From: Oppiella nova
Taxonomy: Eukaryota; Arthropoda; Arachnida; Sarcoptiformes; Oppiidae
Assembly: GCA_905397405.1 (NCBI GenBank)
Contig: CAJPVJ010000024.1
Span: forward strand, 1-63,609
Reading direction: 5' to 3'
DNA: 63,609 nt
Shown here one piece after another: positions 41,232 through 51,237 of this stretch. Both the position numbers and the translations under genes were made by a program. The notes below the pieces were generated by a model. The model worked only from the letters and a program-made list of their open reading frames with translations, made no database searches and was not told where the DNA came from. The stretch's first letter is position 1. Each line of letters starts with the position of its first letter.

Positions 41232-42659
41232 ATGGCATGTCTTAACACATTGAAAGCGGATATCAAACGTCTGGAGAAGACATTCCCTAAGACTCACGAC
41301 AGGTTTCAAGTGATATCCGCGACCGTCGATGAGATATCGTGTCGTTTCATCGCAAACAACGGCAAGAAATACGAAATCCACGCAAATATTACAGTAAATG
41401 CTCGCAAATAGTCTCATTGGAGTGCATATTGAGTGTAATGTTTGTCTCTTTCAGGAAACATATCCATCGGTACCTCCCGTCTGGTTCTCCGAGTCGGAGG
41501 AACCCGTCATCACAAATGTGGTCCAATCCCTGAGCAATACAAACGGTGCAGACAATCACCTCTTGAGACAAATAAGGATTTTAGTGGAGGAGTTGTGTCG
41601 CATCTATAACATGCCATTACTGCAAGACATGGAAAAGTTGGATCAGATCCGGTTCTGCGACGGACGGGACAACCAGTCAATCATTTGCGATGAACTCATT
41701 GATGATAAGCACATGTATCCCACGTACCCATCCGTGGAGCAGCCCATCAGCGATGACGAGGATGATGACGACGAAGACATGGCTGAGGAGGACCTGCACA
41801 TCGAGATGGAGGACGAGAACCAGAACCAGGAGAAGAACAAAGACGAGGGACTGTCGACAGAACACACGGCAACACTGGAACGGTTGCGACAGAACCAAAG
41901 GGACGGTTACCTCAAGGGCTCGGTCTCGGGCTCCGTTCAGGCGACCGATCGACTCATGAAAGAGTTGAAAGAAGTCTATCGGTCGGAGAGCTTCAAGAGA
42001 GGCGTCTTCACCGTCGACTTAGTGAACGACAGTCTCTACGAGTGGAACGTTAAGCTTCTGGTCGTGGATCCCGACTCTCAACTGCACAATGACTTACAGG
42101 TTCTCAAAGAAAAAGAGGGCAAAGACTTCATTCTCCTCAACGTTCTCTTCAAAGAAGCCTTTCCTTTCGAACCGCCATTTGTTCGGGTCGTCCACCCGTC
42201 CATCACTGGGGGCTATGTGTTGGGCGGCGGCGCCATATGTATGGAACTGCTCACCAAACAGGTATTGCTCTTCATTTGCATTGCATTCATTTCATGTCAT
42301 ATTAAGCGCTAATGTTTGGTCTCAGGGCTGGAGCAGCGCCTATACGATCGAAGCGATTATATTACAAATATCCGCAACTCTTGTCAAAGGGAAGGCACGC
42401 ATTCAGTTCGGAGGCAATAAAGTAATGAATGTTGTATTGCATTGTCTTTTATTGAATGCCATTTAACACATGCATTGTCTGTCCACCATAGGGTCAGTAC
42501 AGCTTAGCTCGAGCTCAACAGTCCTTCAAATCTCTCGTACAAATACACGAAAAGAATGGTAAGTCTTGAGCACATTACATGAATAATGAATGAGTAATTA
42601 ATGCATTGATTTCATATGAAATGATAGGTTGGTTCACACCTCCCAAAGAAGACGGTTAA
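41232..42659 (+). CDS. UBE2Q2: Ubiquitin-conjugating enzyme E2 Q (UBE2Q1/2 type)
   Basis: Five exons: 41232-41393, 41455-42261, 42326-42421, 42492-42558 and 42628-42659, giving 387 aa. The N-terminal half is the family-specific region ([38 protein letters not shown]). An acidic disordered linker follows ([14 protein letters not shown]), then the UBC fold: [59 protein letters not shown]. The active-site cysteine is in [15 protein letters not shown] (Cys316). The C-terminus [20 protein letters not shown] with PPKEDG is diagnostic. UBE2Q enzymes transfer ubiquitin to Lys and can use Ser/Thr. The ATG at 41232 fits the family start; an upstream in-frame ATG at 41106 would add 42 residues with no family counterpart. 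All introns are GT-AG. Confidence 0.97.
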
Positions 42660-43314
42660 CAGATATTTGTCTTAAGATTATTTTTCTTGTATAATAGCAA
42701 TGTATATAACAATTACTTATTAAACATAAAACAAACAAAACTGTGTCTCGATTTAGCGTTAGATGAAACGACCGAAAGCCTCATATATTCCGATCTAATC
42801 GTCAAAACAAATATACCGTATATTTAAAAACAATTGTAAAACAAGACATAAACATAAATAGCATAAAACAACAGTATATACTGTATAATATGATATACGA
42901 TTTGAATTGTAATCAAGAAATCACTGATTTTTTGTTTTGATTCCAAATATTTCTATTTTAAGCGAATTTACTGTACATTTGAACTCTATATTTGCCACAA
43001 AATACTTTCATTATATATTTTCGTCGAATTACAACAAAAACTGTTTCGTTTACTGTAATTATTTTTAATTATTATATTTATCCAATATTTTAAACTCTCA
43101 TAGCATTCCCGCAAAATTTAATTATAATCTTTTAATTCAAACCATTTGTAAAACTATTTTCAAACGAAGTAAAGATGAGTTTGTTTTGTGTTTTGTGCCA
43201 CTTATTCGCGCATTATTTTATTTATTCATTATTATTCATAATAACTATTTTAATATAATTACAAATTTATAAAACAACTACTGTATGAAATGGAGGTAAT
43301 GGAGGTACCGGTGC
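42660..43314. other. Convergent spacer between UBE2Q and MRPS16
   Basis: 655 bp of AT-rich 3' flanks of two convergent genes, with several TACNGTA palindromes (two close together near 42872-42882). Nothing else was seen. Confidence 0.7.
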
Positions 43315-43939
43315 TCAGCAAATTCGCTTCTTGGAGATTACTCTCTCGATGACAAACTCATCCTTGTCTTTGTCCTTATCCTCTGTGGTCTCATCGCTCG
43401 CCTTAGTGTCCATTCCTTGCCTTTCCTTCTCCCGACTCCCCAACGCTCTCATGTATGTCTTGGGAGGGATTGGGAACCAACCGCCCAGTCCTGTCGGCAC
43501 AACATTTCAATACTTAACACATTTTGTTTACAGTTAATTGGTGTATGAATTGAATGATTAAACGCATGCATTGCTATTGTCTGCAACTTTTGAAACTAAC
43601 ACTAAGTTTGAAAGTGAATGGACTGACTGTGAGGTACTACCCGTGCAATAGTGACACACCATTCATGGCAACAACCATTGAATACAAACCTAACACACTC
43701 TGAGCGCCTCCACTGAATTTAACTCCCTTTCCCGTCCAATAGGCCAGTCGTTTGAGGTCCACACACGCGATGATCTCATTGTTATGATTGGGAACGGGAT
43801 CTACATTTCCGATCACTTCATCGGGCAATAGGTTAGGTCTGCGTCTCGTGGGAAGGGCTCCCAACTGGTAAAACGGACGGTTCTTGCAGCCCATCCTAAT
43901 GAGACGGACACTGAATTGGCTGGCCTTCACCAACACCAT
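43315..43939 (-). CDS. mRpS16: Mitochondrial small ribosomal subunit protein bS16m
   Basis: Two exons, 43690-43939 and 43315-43490, giving 141 aa. This is the mitochondrial homologue of bacterial S16, a small-subunit assembly protein that binds 12S rRNA. The core VRLIRMGCKNRPFYQLGALP, IGNVDPVPNH, VDLKRLAYWTGKGVKFSGGA and the short LGGWFPIPPKTYMRA match the family. The tail is charged and Lys/Asp-rich (DKDKDKDEFVIERV). I took the first ATG in the homologous region (43937-43939), because the open frame extends upstream only through a non-ATG start. Residues 1-12 (MVLVKASQFSVR) can act as an amphipathic import signal. Confidence 0.94.
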
Positions 43940-45770
43940 TGTCACCACGGGATGTGCTCTCAATGACCACTCGTATGGGTTACCACTTCATAGACAATGT
44001 ATTTTCATTGAGAGGCCATTGAATTGATGGCAAACTTATTGTTGACGATCGCTATGACAACAGCAGTTAACTTGAAGTTAAAGCTTACAGTCTTTTGAAC
44101 ACTACTCCAGTCTATGAGATGTATTCATATTGTGTTCAATGCATTCAATGCTGTGTTATATAGCGTTACACTAATAGCTATAGTCATAGTAATCGAGTTT
44201 TCATATTAATTCAACAATTGTCGAGTTTTTGAGCACTAATTGCATTCAAATTGTACTCAATTTCAACTCAATTCACACTCATTTCAATCATACCAGAGGT
44301 TTGAATGCATTTATTCATGTTTTCCATTACTTTTGTTTGCATCCAATACTCGAGTATTCATTCATTCAGTCATTTGTCAAAACCTCTAATCGTTTGAGTA
44401 TTTTGTTTGACAACTAATTTTGTTTAGTTTTCGTTTCAATTCAATACTCAATATTCAACGAAACCATTGTTTTCCAGTCGATAGCCAGTCATTGAATGCA
44501 AAGTAATCGCAAAATTAAATGTTTTAATTAGTTTTGGTGTCAAAACCAGTTTCATTGAAATCAATATTTTCTTGTGTTTTGTCGAGTTTTATGAACTGAT
44601 ACTCAGATTGTATTGAATTAAATGTGTGTTTGTGTGATAATTATAGTTAATTTGGGTTTTAATAGCAATTGGGATGTGATATAATTGATTACAATTATAT
44701 AGAATTGGTTTAGTATTGAAGTCTATGTGAAATTCATTGATTCACTGCAAAACTCAATGCAATGTTTCATACAATAAGTTATTGTGAGTCCAATAGACGT
44801 ACTAAATATGTGTCCCTTTTATACACTTTTCAATATAATTTTCATACAGTTTTGTCTATAATATCGATGTCTTATTCAACAAATTATAATTCAAATTGAA
44901 TTTATGTGACAATTAGTTAAAGTTTTGGTGAAACCAGTGGTCGACTAACGAGTGTTGAGATCGCTATTGAGATCACAATTGAGTTGATGTTGAAAGCGAT
45001 TGAACGACTCGTTTGAGGCATAGATGCTATAAATGAGCAAAAATGATAACTTATTTTAATATTTGATTCATTGATTCCTATTCAACACAATACGAGTTTA
45101 CAGTAATATTTCATTTATAGACCATTAGTTAAATGTAATTATAATTATTTTATTAATGCTTTTCGTGTTAAATCATTTAAACTACTTTGAATTACTCTTG
45201 AATTAACATAACATTACTCTGTGCAGAATATAACTCAATTTGGTTATTATAATTAAATTTAATATTAATTTTATTGATTTTAAACTAAATGTTACCAAAT
45301 TATGGCAAACAATTTATATTTAACCGATAAGCGAGTGAATTGAATTGAAAATAAATTGTTTACAATATTACTGTCATCTCTATATTGAAACTTATATCAT
45401 GTTCACTCAATGTATTCAAAACAATATTTAATTTCCATTCAACTTATTATAACTTTCTTATTATTCGTATTTCTAAAATTCATTTAATTTAGTTTCATTT
45501 ACAACTATTATAATTTTAAACAACAATTTAATTGATAATTGTGTTAATATAATGATATTCTTCTCGTTCAGTGTCTCAGTCAATGATATACTGTATTGAT
45601 TGACAGCAAAGCAAAGGATACGGTATATTGTTTGCCATTGCGAACCACTTTAAGGCCCACAATATCTATAACTGAAGACTAACTGTAAGTCAATGAGCTT
45701 TTCCTAAATTTGTGATTTGATTGCAATAAATATGGGTCTGAAATGTACTTCAGATAAGTTTTGAGCCGAA
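43940..45770. other. Divergent spacer between MRPS16 and the DPF-SAM gene
   Basis: 1.8 kb of AT-rich sequence holding both promoters. It contains many short runs resembling attcaatgcattcaa but no clear repeat, no RNA gene and no credible open frame. Confidence 0.6.
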
Positions 45771-47325
45771 ATGGAAACGGAAACAAAGGGTGAATCCAAA
45801 GACGACCCAATATCTGACGGCACATCACTTCTGGTCAATCAGAGCGGAACTGGTGTTCAGAAGCGACAGAAGAAGTCGACGGCTCCTGTCCTTCAGCGCA
45901 TTCGGCCCATCAGTAAACGAAAAGTAAGTTATTTTGCAATGAATTACTTAATTATTGAGAATTTAACCGAAATTTAATGACAGAAATTCAAGAAGTCTTT
46001 GGGTCCAGACTTCTTAGAGCCGGCGGAACTGGGAATGCAATACTTGCGCGACACTTATGAACCAAAGTGTGATATCTGTTCGCTCACAATGTTCTCGTCC
46101 TCCACTTCACTCAATGTCTTCGAAGAGCTCCTTCACTGCAATAATTGTGATGCAAAAGGTTTGATATAAAGATTTAAAACAAAATTATTTGTCTATAATT
46201 TGTGATAATTGTATGATTAAAGCACATCCGAGTTGTGTGAATGTGAATGAGAATGAAGAGGTGGCCCATAAGACTCAATGGCAGTGCCATAATTGCAAAC
46301 TTTGTTCCGTTTGTCGCAAAACAGATACCAATGTAATGATTAGTTTCTATTGAATATTGATTCCTTATTTTAAGCCTAGAGTTGTATTTATGAAATTGAA
46401 GTCAACTAATGATATGACTTAATTGAATTAGGAATACGTTATTATATGCCTGACATGTAGTAAAGGATTTCACGTGAAGTGTCACTCGACGCCTATCATT
46501 AACAGACCTAAAGGTAAGATTTATACTAAAATATGTGATATTTTTATATATGATTCATATATTGTATGACAGGGAACTGGTATTGTCATAGTTGTTGCAC
46601 CAAAGGGTCGACTCATTCCTCTCATCACACCAATGGAGTGGATAAGAAGCCACTGATGTATGCCTCCGACGACTCCTCACAATCAGAAGACAATGAGAGT
46701 TCGCTCTCAACCAGAGACGAGAAGAACTTTAAATTAATGGTTGAAAATGATTCCAATAATTGTGAAGCCATTGAAAAGGAAAAGAGTATTTCTGGAGATT
46801 CTTCGGGTTCTATAAAAGATGAACAAAACAATAGAGAATCCAATGAAGACATCGAAGACAATCACAACGATTCTGTTTCTGAGAACATGGAGATAACGAA
46901 TGGAATCCATTCTATCAAAGAGAATATCGATGAAGAAGCAAATGAAATGGACATCGATTTCAAAGCTAATGTCCAAAGGTATGAAATGATTGTTTCTGGT
47001 TTGTCTCTATCGTGACACTAAACAAACTAATTTGTTATGAAGTAGTGGTGACTCTAATCAAAGCCTCATCACAAGTGTGAGTCCGCAGAAGTGGTCAGTC
47101 GAAGAGGTGGAGTCATTCATAAGAGACGCGGGCTTTCCTTCGGAGTCACTAATATTCAAAGAGCAAGAAATCGATGGAAGATCTCTATTGCTGTTAAGAC
47201 GAATGGATGTGTTGACTGGTCTGTCGTTAAAATTAGGTCCCGCTCTCAAGATATACAATCATATATCACGTCTTCAGGGCCGAGACCCCACTCAGCAAAC
47301 AACCAATAATTCAAATAACTGTTAA
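45771..47325 (+). CDS. Double-PHD-finger and SAM-domain chromatin protein
   Basis: Six exons: 45771-45923, 45984-46158, 46223-46332, 46432-46513, 46573-46978 and 47046-47325, giving 401 aa. A basic N-terminus (KRQKKS, ISKRKKFKKS) precedes a double PHD finger: CDICSLTMFSSS, HCNNCDAKAHPSCVNV, WQCHNCKLCSVCRKTD, CLTCSKGFHVKCHSTP and GNWYCHSCC. Spacing and zinc ligands resemble the DPF module of KAT6 and BAF45/PHF10 proteins, which reads acylated histone H3 tails. An acidic Ser/Asn-rich linker of about 130 residues follows. The C-terminus is a SAM domain of the L3MBTL/SAMD1/Polyhomeotic class: WSVEEVESFIRDAGFPSESL, KEQEIDGRSLLLLRR and LKLGPALKIYNHI. There is no acetyltransferase (MYST) domain. It is likely a nuclear histone reader that can polymerise or recruit through SAM. 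The exact orthologue is not known to me. Confidence 0.9.
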
Positions 47326-48237
47326 TTTATATACAAAACCCATTTTTAGAGACAATTGTTGGCTTTAATCAAATTCTCATTGAAGTCATTCGAGTAATTA
47401 TTAACATATTCACAAGTTTTTAATTATACCTTTATTTGTGGTATTTTATTCTTGAAGTTATAATTTATTTGTTTAATGTATGCAACACTTACGGTAATAT
47501 ATTATTTTATCAGTTCTCTCTATTTAAGTACAATTTGTTGCTTAGTTTGTAATGATTTTATCATTAATTCATTTATTGTTATGTATTCTCTGTGTTTCAA
47601 ATTGTATTTTATTTAAACTATTCTATAAATAATTTATATATTATTTAATTGAAACCTATATATATCACAAAATGCATTAATTTTATCAGCAATTTAATGA
47701 ATTTATTCTCACATTTCAACAAATGTAAAGTTAATTATATTTTTGACTAATTATTAAATCCTTTGTATAGTACAATGATTTGTAAAAATAGCATTAAAAT
47801 ATTGACAAAATTACAACAACTTCTGACTTAATTTATAATGAATTAACTGATTTGAATGAGACCCTGGGTATGATGGCATACAGTATTGCCAATAGCTGTG
47901 AGTGCAATGCATAGCCAATAGAGTGAAGTGTTGTAGTGATTGGCAGTGAATGACGTGAATGTGTGACCAAAACAACAACACATCCACTCTTTGACAACAC
48001 TTTCAATTGATTGCAATCCATATAATGATGGGTCAGAAGGTATGTCCAGACAAGACAATTGTCGGCTATGAGAGTGACAAATGTTTGTATTTATGGAAAA
48101 CAACAACACATCCACTCTTTGACAACACTTTCAATTGATTGCAATCCATATAATGATGGGTCAGAAGGTATGTCCAGACAAGACAATTGTCGGCTATGAG
48201 AGTGACAAATGTTTGTATTTATGGGAAGCCCTCATCG
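47326..48237. other. Spacer and 5' leader of TVP23
   Basis: 3' flank of the DPF-SAM gene and leader of TVP23. The left 600 bp is AT-rich. The right part contains the 128-bp tandem duplication and an upstream ORF (48153-48260). Confidence 0.7.
47969..48224 (+). repeat. Exact 128-bp tandem duplication upstream of TVP23
   Basis: 47969-48096 and 48097-48224 are two head-to-tail copies of the same 128 bp; I saw no mismatch. Each copy carries an ATG ATG start and a strong donor-like CAGAAG followed by GTATGT. An exact tandem copy of this length may be a real recent event in the leader or an assembly duplication. Confidence 0.92.
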
Positions 48238-48260
48238 ATGTCTTCACCATCAAGTCCTGA
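48153..48260 (+). CDS. Upstream ORF overlapping the TVP23 start
   Basis: A 35-codon frame starts at ATG 48153 in the second copy of the duplication (MMGQKVCPDKTIVGYESDKC and 15 more) and stops at 48258-48260. It overlaps the TVP23 ATG (48238) in a different frame. If it is in the mRNA it could reduce initiation at TVP23. Alternatively the AAG/GTATGT inside it is used as a splice donor and the frame does not exist. Confidence 0.35.
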   Translation: MMGQKVCPDKTIVGYESDKCLYLWEALIDVFTIKS

Positions 48261-49193
48261 ACACATCATATTTGACTTCGACAGAGACATAACTGTGACC
48301 AGACATCAGCGGTTTAAGTATGATATCTAATCATCTGTTGATAATATGCCATAAACTGATGGTTGCCTTAACTGTAACAGACATCCGAGCGCCGCCTTCT
48401 TCCACATCATATTCAAGATGTCATCGATTGTCACCTATTTGTTTGGCGGTCTCTTCGGCCAGGGTTTGTCCTATCAATGAGTTCTTGTGGTCACAAATAA
48501 CACTAACGTGAATGCCATTGATTTCAGACTTTCTGTCAATATTTGTTTTATTGATTTTATTGATATCAATGGACTTCTGGACCGTGAAGAACGTGACGGG
48601 AAGGCTATTAGTGGGTCTTCGGTGGTGGAACCGCATCGATGACGAGGGTAACAGTCAGTGGCTCTTTGAGAACAAATACAAGAAAGACAACAACAGCGAC
48701 GACTCAATCAAAGACTTGAATCAATTGTCTGAAAATACGGCCGATTCGACCATCTTCTGGACGGCACTAATCGTTGCACCGATTCTTTGGTTTATCTTAC
48801 TTTTAGTCACTATTTTTCGACTCAATGTCCAGTGGTTTGTGAGTATTGACTCATTAGCTCATAATTAAGCCATAATTAAATTAAGTGATACTATATATGC
48901 ATTGATCAGATGGTGGTGTCTTTAGCTCTGGTACTGAGCGCATCCAACCTCTACGGCTATATTCGGTGCAAATTGGGTGGAAATTTCAAATCAGTTTTGA
49001 CACAATATGTGGGAAAACAGATATTTTATAATGTAAGCGTTCATACATTTTAGTATTTTAGTAAAGTTATAGCAAATAATTACAGTCTATGTAATCATTA
49101 TAAATGACTATAATATGACTTTTCAAACCACAGTTCATGTCTTCGTCCAACGCTAAGACAACTCAGAATATGAGTGGATATCCGAGCGCTTAA
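48238..49193 (+). CDS. TVP23: TVP23 family Golgi membrane protein
   Basis: Small four-helix membrane protein of late Golgi and trans-Golgi vesicles, conserved from yeast to humans (TVP23A/B, formerly FAM18). Five exons: 48238-48317, 48381-48463, 48528-48838, 48910-49032 and 49134-49193, giving 218 aa. Family marks are FKHPSAAFFHIIFKMSSIVT with YLFGG, the helix FLSIFVLLILLISMDFWTVK, then NVTGRLLVGLRWWNRIDDEG, QWLFENK, a third helix WTALIVAPILWFILLLVTIF, and ASNLYGYIRCK. The start ATG (48238) gives MSSPSSPEHIIFDFDRDITV, cytosolic. Its stop lies 7 bp before the stop of PIGZ on the other strand. Confidence 0.95.
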
Positions 49194-49200
49194 GAGGCAG

Positions 49201-50862
49201 TCATTTGACGCCAACATTCCAGAGGTTTAAACTGAAGGCTTTGCGAATACTTTCATAACTAGTCGTCACTATATTTAAAGAACTTTCGATGTCCTCAGCC
49301 GTGAAGTGAGGAAAATATTGTTTAACTAATTTATAATCTTGTAATCCATGTCTTGTAAATAAATGTTGCAATTGATCCGAAAGACAACTCGGAATTAATA
49401 GATAAAAACTAGTGATGTTTTGAGCTCTCAATTCGTCAATCTTTGTGTCCAATGGCTGAGGAAAGTCGAGAACCGATAAGTCATGGACGCGAATGTGTGT
49501 CCATTTGTTGTCGATATTAAGCAAATGACGCGGAGGTAAATAGGTTCGCGAGAAGATTATATCCATGTCTTTGTTGGGGTTCTCTCTAATGATACGATTC
49601 AAATGAAACACCCCTTTAATGACTCCCGACTGATGTATGAATGCATAGAATATGACAAGAATTATATTCACGACAATCCATACACTGAATACTAATTTGC
49701 GGTTAAGTATACGGTTTGCGTATAGAAAGCAAAGGGGAACCAGACTTGGGATGAGGAACCGGGGCTCCTGATGGGGGATCAGTGAGAAGCCCACAAGAGG
49801 TACGATGAATGTGAGTATAGCTATGCTTTCAAACACATCAAACGGCCGTCGCTTTGGCCGTGATTTCAATGATTTGATGAATTGTCGACATTTTGTGAAC
49901 AAATCAAAGTACGCGAAGAGTCCTAATATGGAGAAAGCGAGCGGAACGCTAACCATTGCGTGAAAATACGGCGGATGGAGACCATGATTGACCAGATTTG
50001 AGGTCTTTGTGTTGTATTTTGCAAAATTCAATGGAGTTATGACTAGACTTGTGACTAACTCTTCAAATCGATAGTTAAGTAAGTTTTGGTAAATTTCAAA
50101 CGGGTTTTGACTGTAATATAAAGTGTCGACAATTATTAATACCATAGAAGTGGTCACAAAAGATGGCAATAATGAGAGGCCGCGACTTGTGAATGAAGTG
50201 ACCGATTGGGTGACAGTTCTTCGGCGTCTTTGGCGGCCCTGAAATGAGGCCCAAAATAAGACGGCTGTCGACGCGAACAACACAAATGTGGGTCTATTGA
50301 AGAAACCCAACGATAGTATTGTGCCGATTATGGATGCGTTGGAAGCGCTGTAATGATTGGTCGCAATGGCTTTGAACACATTCACCAAAAGTAGTGATAA
50401 TAAAATAGTTTCAATAGTATTGCTGAAAGTTTGAGTTAAATAAGTGATACTAATATACGAAGAGCTGAAGACCACGAGTGATGGCATCAACTGCGGACTT
50501 CTTCGGCTGTAAAGACACAGCTTATAGAGACTGTAGTCACATATGAATGACAATAAAGTGATGACAATTCGCGGACCAATGAAGACGATGAAGGGGTTGT
50601 GCTGAAGACCAATGGCTTTGATGGCAGTGAAGACTGGAGTGGAAACCAATTGCGGAAAAAATATGTTTCTTAAGGGGAAGGATGTGTTGAATTCCCAGAC
50701 AAACAGCGCCGTCGTGTCCAACACTTGTGCGGCAATCGGTTCCGTGGACTGGAAGAACTGATCCGGTTGTAGGTATGACCAGTTCAGACAGTCCTCACAT
50801 AATAACAGTGCGATCCTCACCACCGATAGTGATATCCAAATGTGTTTCAATTGACTCATCAT
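49201..50862 (-). CDS. PIGZ: GPI mannosyltransferase 4 (PIGZ/SMP3)
   Basis: ER membrane GT22-family enzyme that adds the fourth mannose to the GPI anchor precursor from dolichol-phosphate mannose. It is a single uninterrupted exon of 553 codons, unusual among the many-exon neighbours. The N-terminal catalytic loop reads YLQPDQFFQSTEPIAAQVLD, where the family has HPDEFFQS. It is followed by FNTSFPLRNIFFPQL, repeated hydrophobic helices (LLSLLLVNVFKAIA, SSYISITYLTQTFSNTIETI) and the signature HQEPRFLIPSLVPLCFLYA. Length and topology fit PIGZ/SMP3 better than PIGB or ALG9/12. The double ATG at 50857-50862 gives MMSQLKHIWISLSVVRIALL, a first membrane helix. The lumenal C-terminal part is less conserved. 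An intronless gene may reflect retroposition in the past. Confidence 0.92.
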   Translation of the reverse strand: MMSQLKHIWISLSVVRIALLLCEDCLNWSYLQPDQFFQSTEPIAAQVLDTTALFVWEFNTSFPLRNIFFPQLVSTPVFTAIKAIGLQHNPFIVFIGPRIVITLLSFICDYSLYKLCLYSRRSPQLMPSLVVFSSSYISITYLTQTFSNTIETILLSLLLVNVFKAIATNHYSASNASIIGTILSLGFFNRPTFVLFASTAVLFWASFQGRQRRRRTVTQSVTSFTSRGLSLLPSFVTTSMVLIIVDTLYYSQNPFEIYQNLLNYRFEELVTSLVITPLNFAKYNTKTSNLVNHGLHPPYFHAMVSVPLAFSILGLFAYFDLFTKCRQFIKSLKSRPKRRPFDVFESIAILTFIVPLVGFSLIPHQEPRFLIPSLVPLCFLYANRILNRKLVFSVWIVVNIILVIFYAFIHQSGVIKGVFHLNRIIRENPNKDMDIIFSRTYLPPRHLLNIDNKWTHIRVHDLSVLDFPQPLDTKIDELRAQNITSFYLLIPSCLSDQLQHLFTRHGLQDYKLVKQYFPHFTAEDIESSLNIVTTSYESIRKAFSLNLWNVGVK

Positions 50863-51237
50863 TTAATCATTAATACTGTAATCAAATCAATTGAAATGCA
50901 ATCAACATTTCATTCAAAACATTGCAAAAAGTTTTTACACTAATAAACACCTCTCTGTCCGTCAATAACGTGATACTTGTGTTCACTTTGAGACCCCTTT
51001 TGAACTCTAAGCCATGTTTTCAAAGCAAATGTAACGCAAGAAATGTATTGATTTGTGCCGTAATTAGCGGTGACTATAGGCCGGCGTTGGAGTTGTGATG
51101 ACATGAATGCCTTTATTTCATCACATATTGAATGCAATCGTTTGCTGTGAATGTGAAACACATTTCAGGATTTGCTTTCAATTTGATATCATATTTAAGT
51201 TAATTATTAACACATTTGTGATCACATTATACATAAA
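50863..51237. promoter_or_regulatory. 375-bp divergent promoter region, PIGZ and AsnRS
   Basis: Start codons of PIGZ (-, 50862) and AsnRS (+, 51238) lie only 375 bp apart, so both promoters share this stretch. A GC-richer core lies around 51050-51110. No definite TATA box or initiator was identified. Confidence 0.6.

Noticed and set aside
46625-46976. Minus-strand open frames of 78-80 codons inside the DPF-SAM gene
   Set aside because: They are antisense shadows of the acidic Ser/Asn-rich exon 5.
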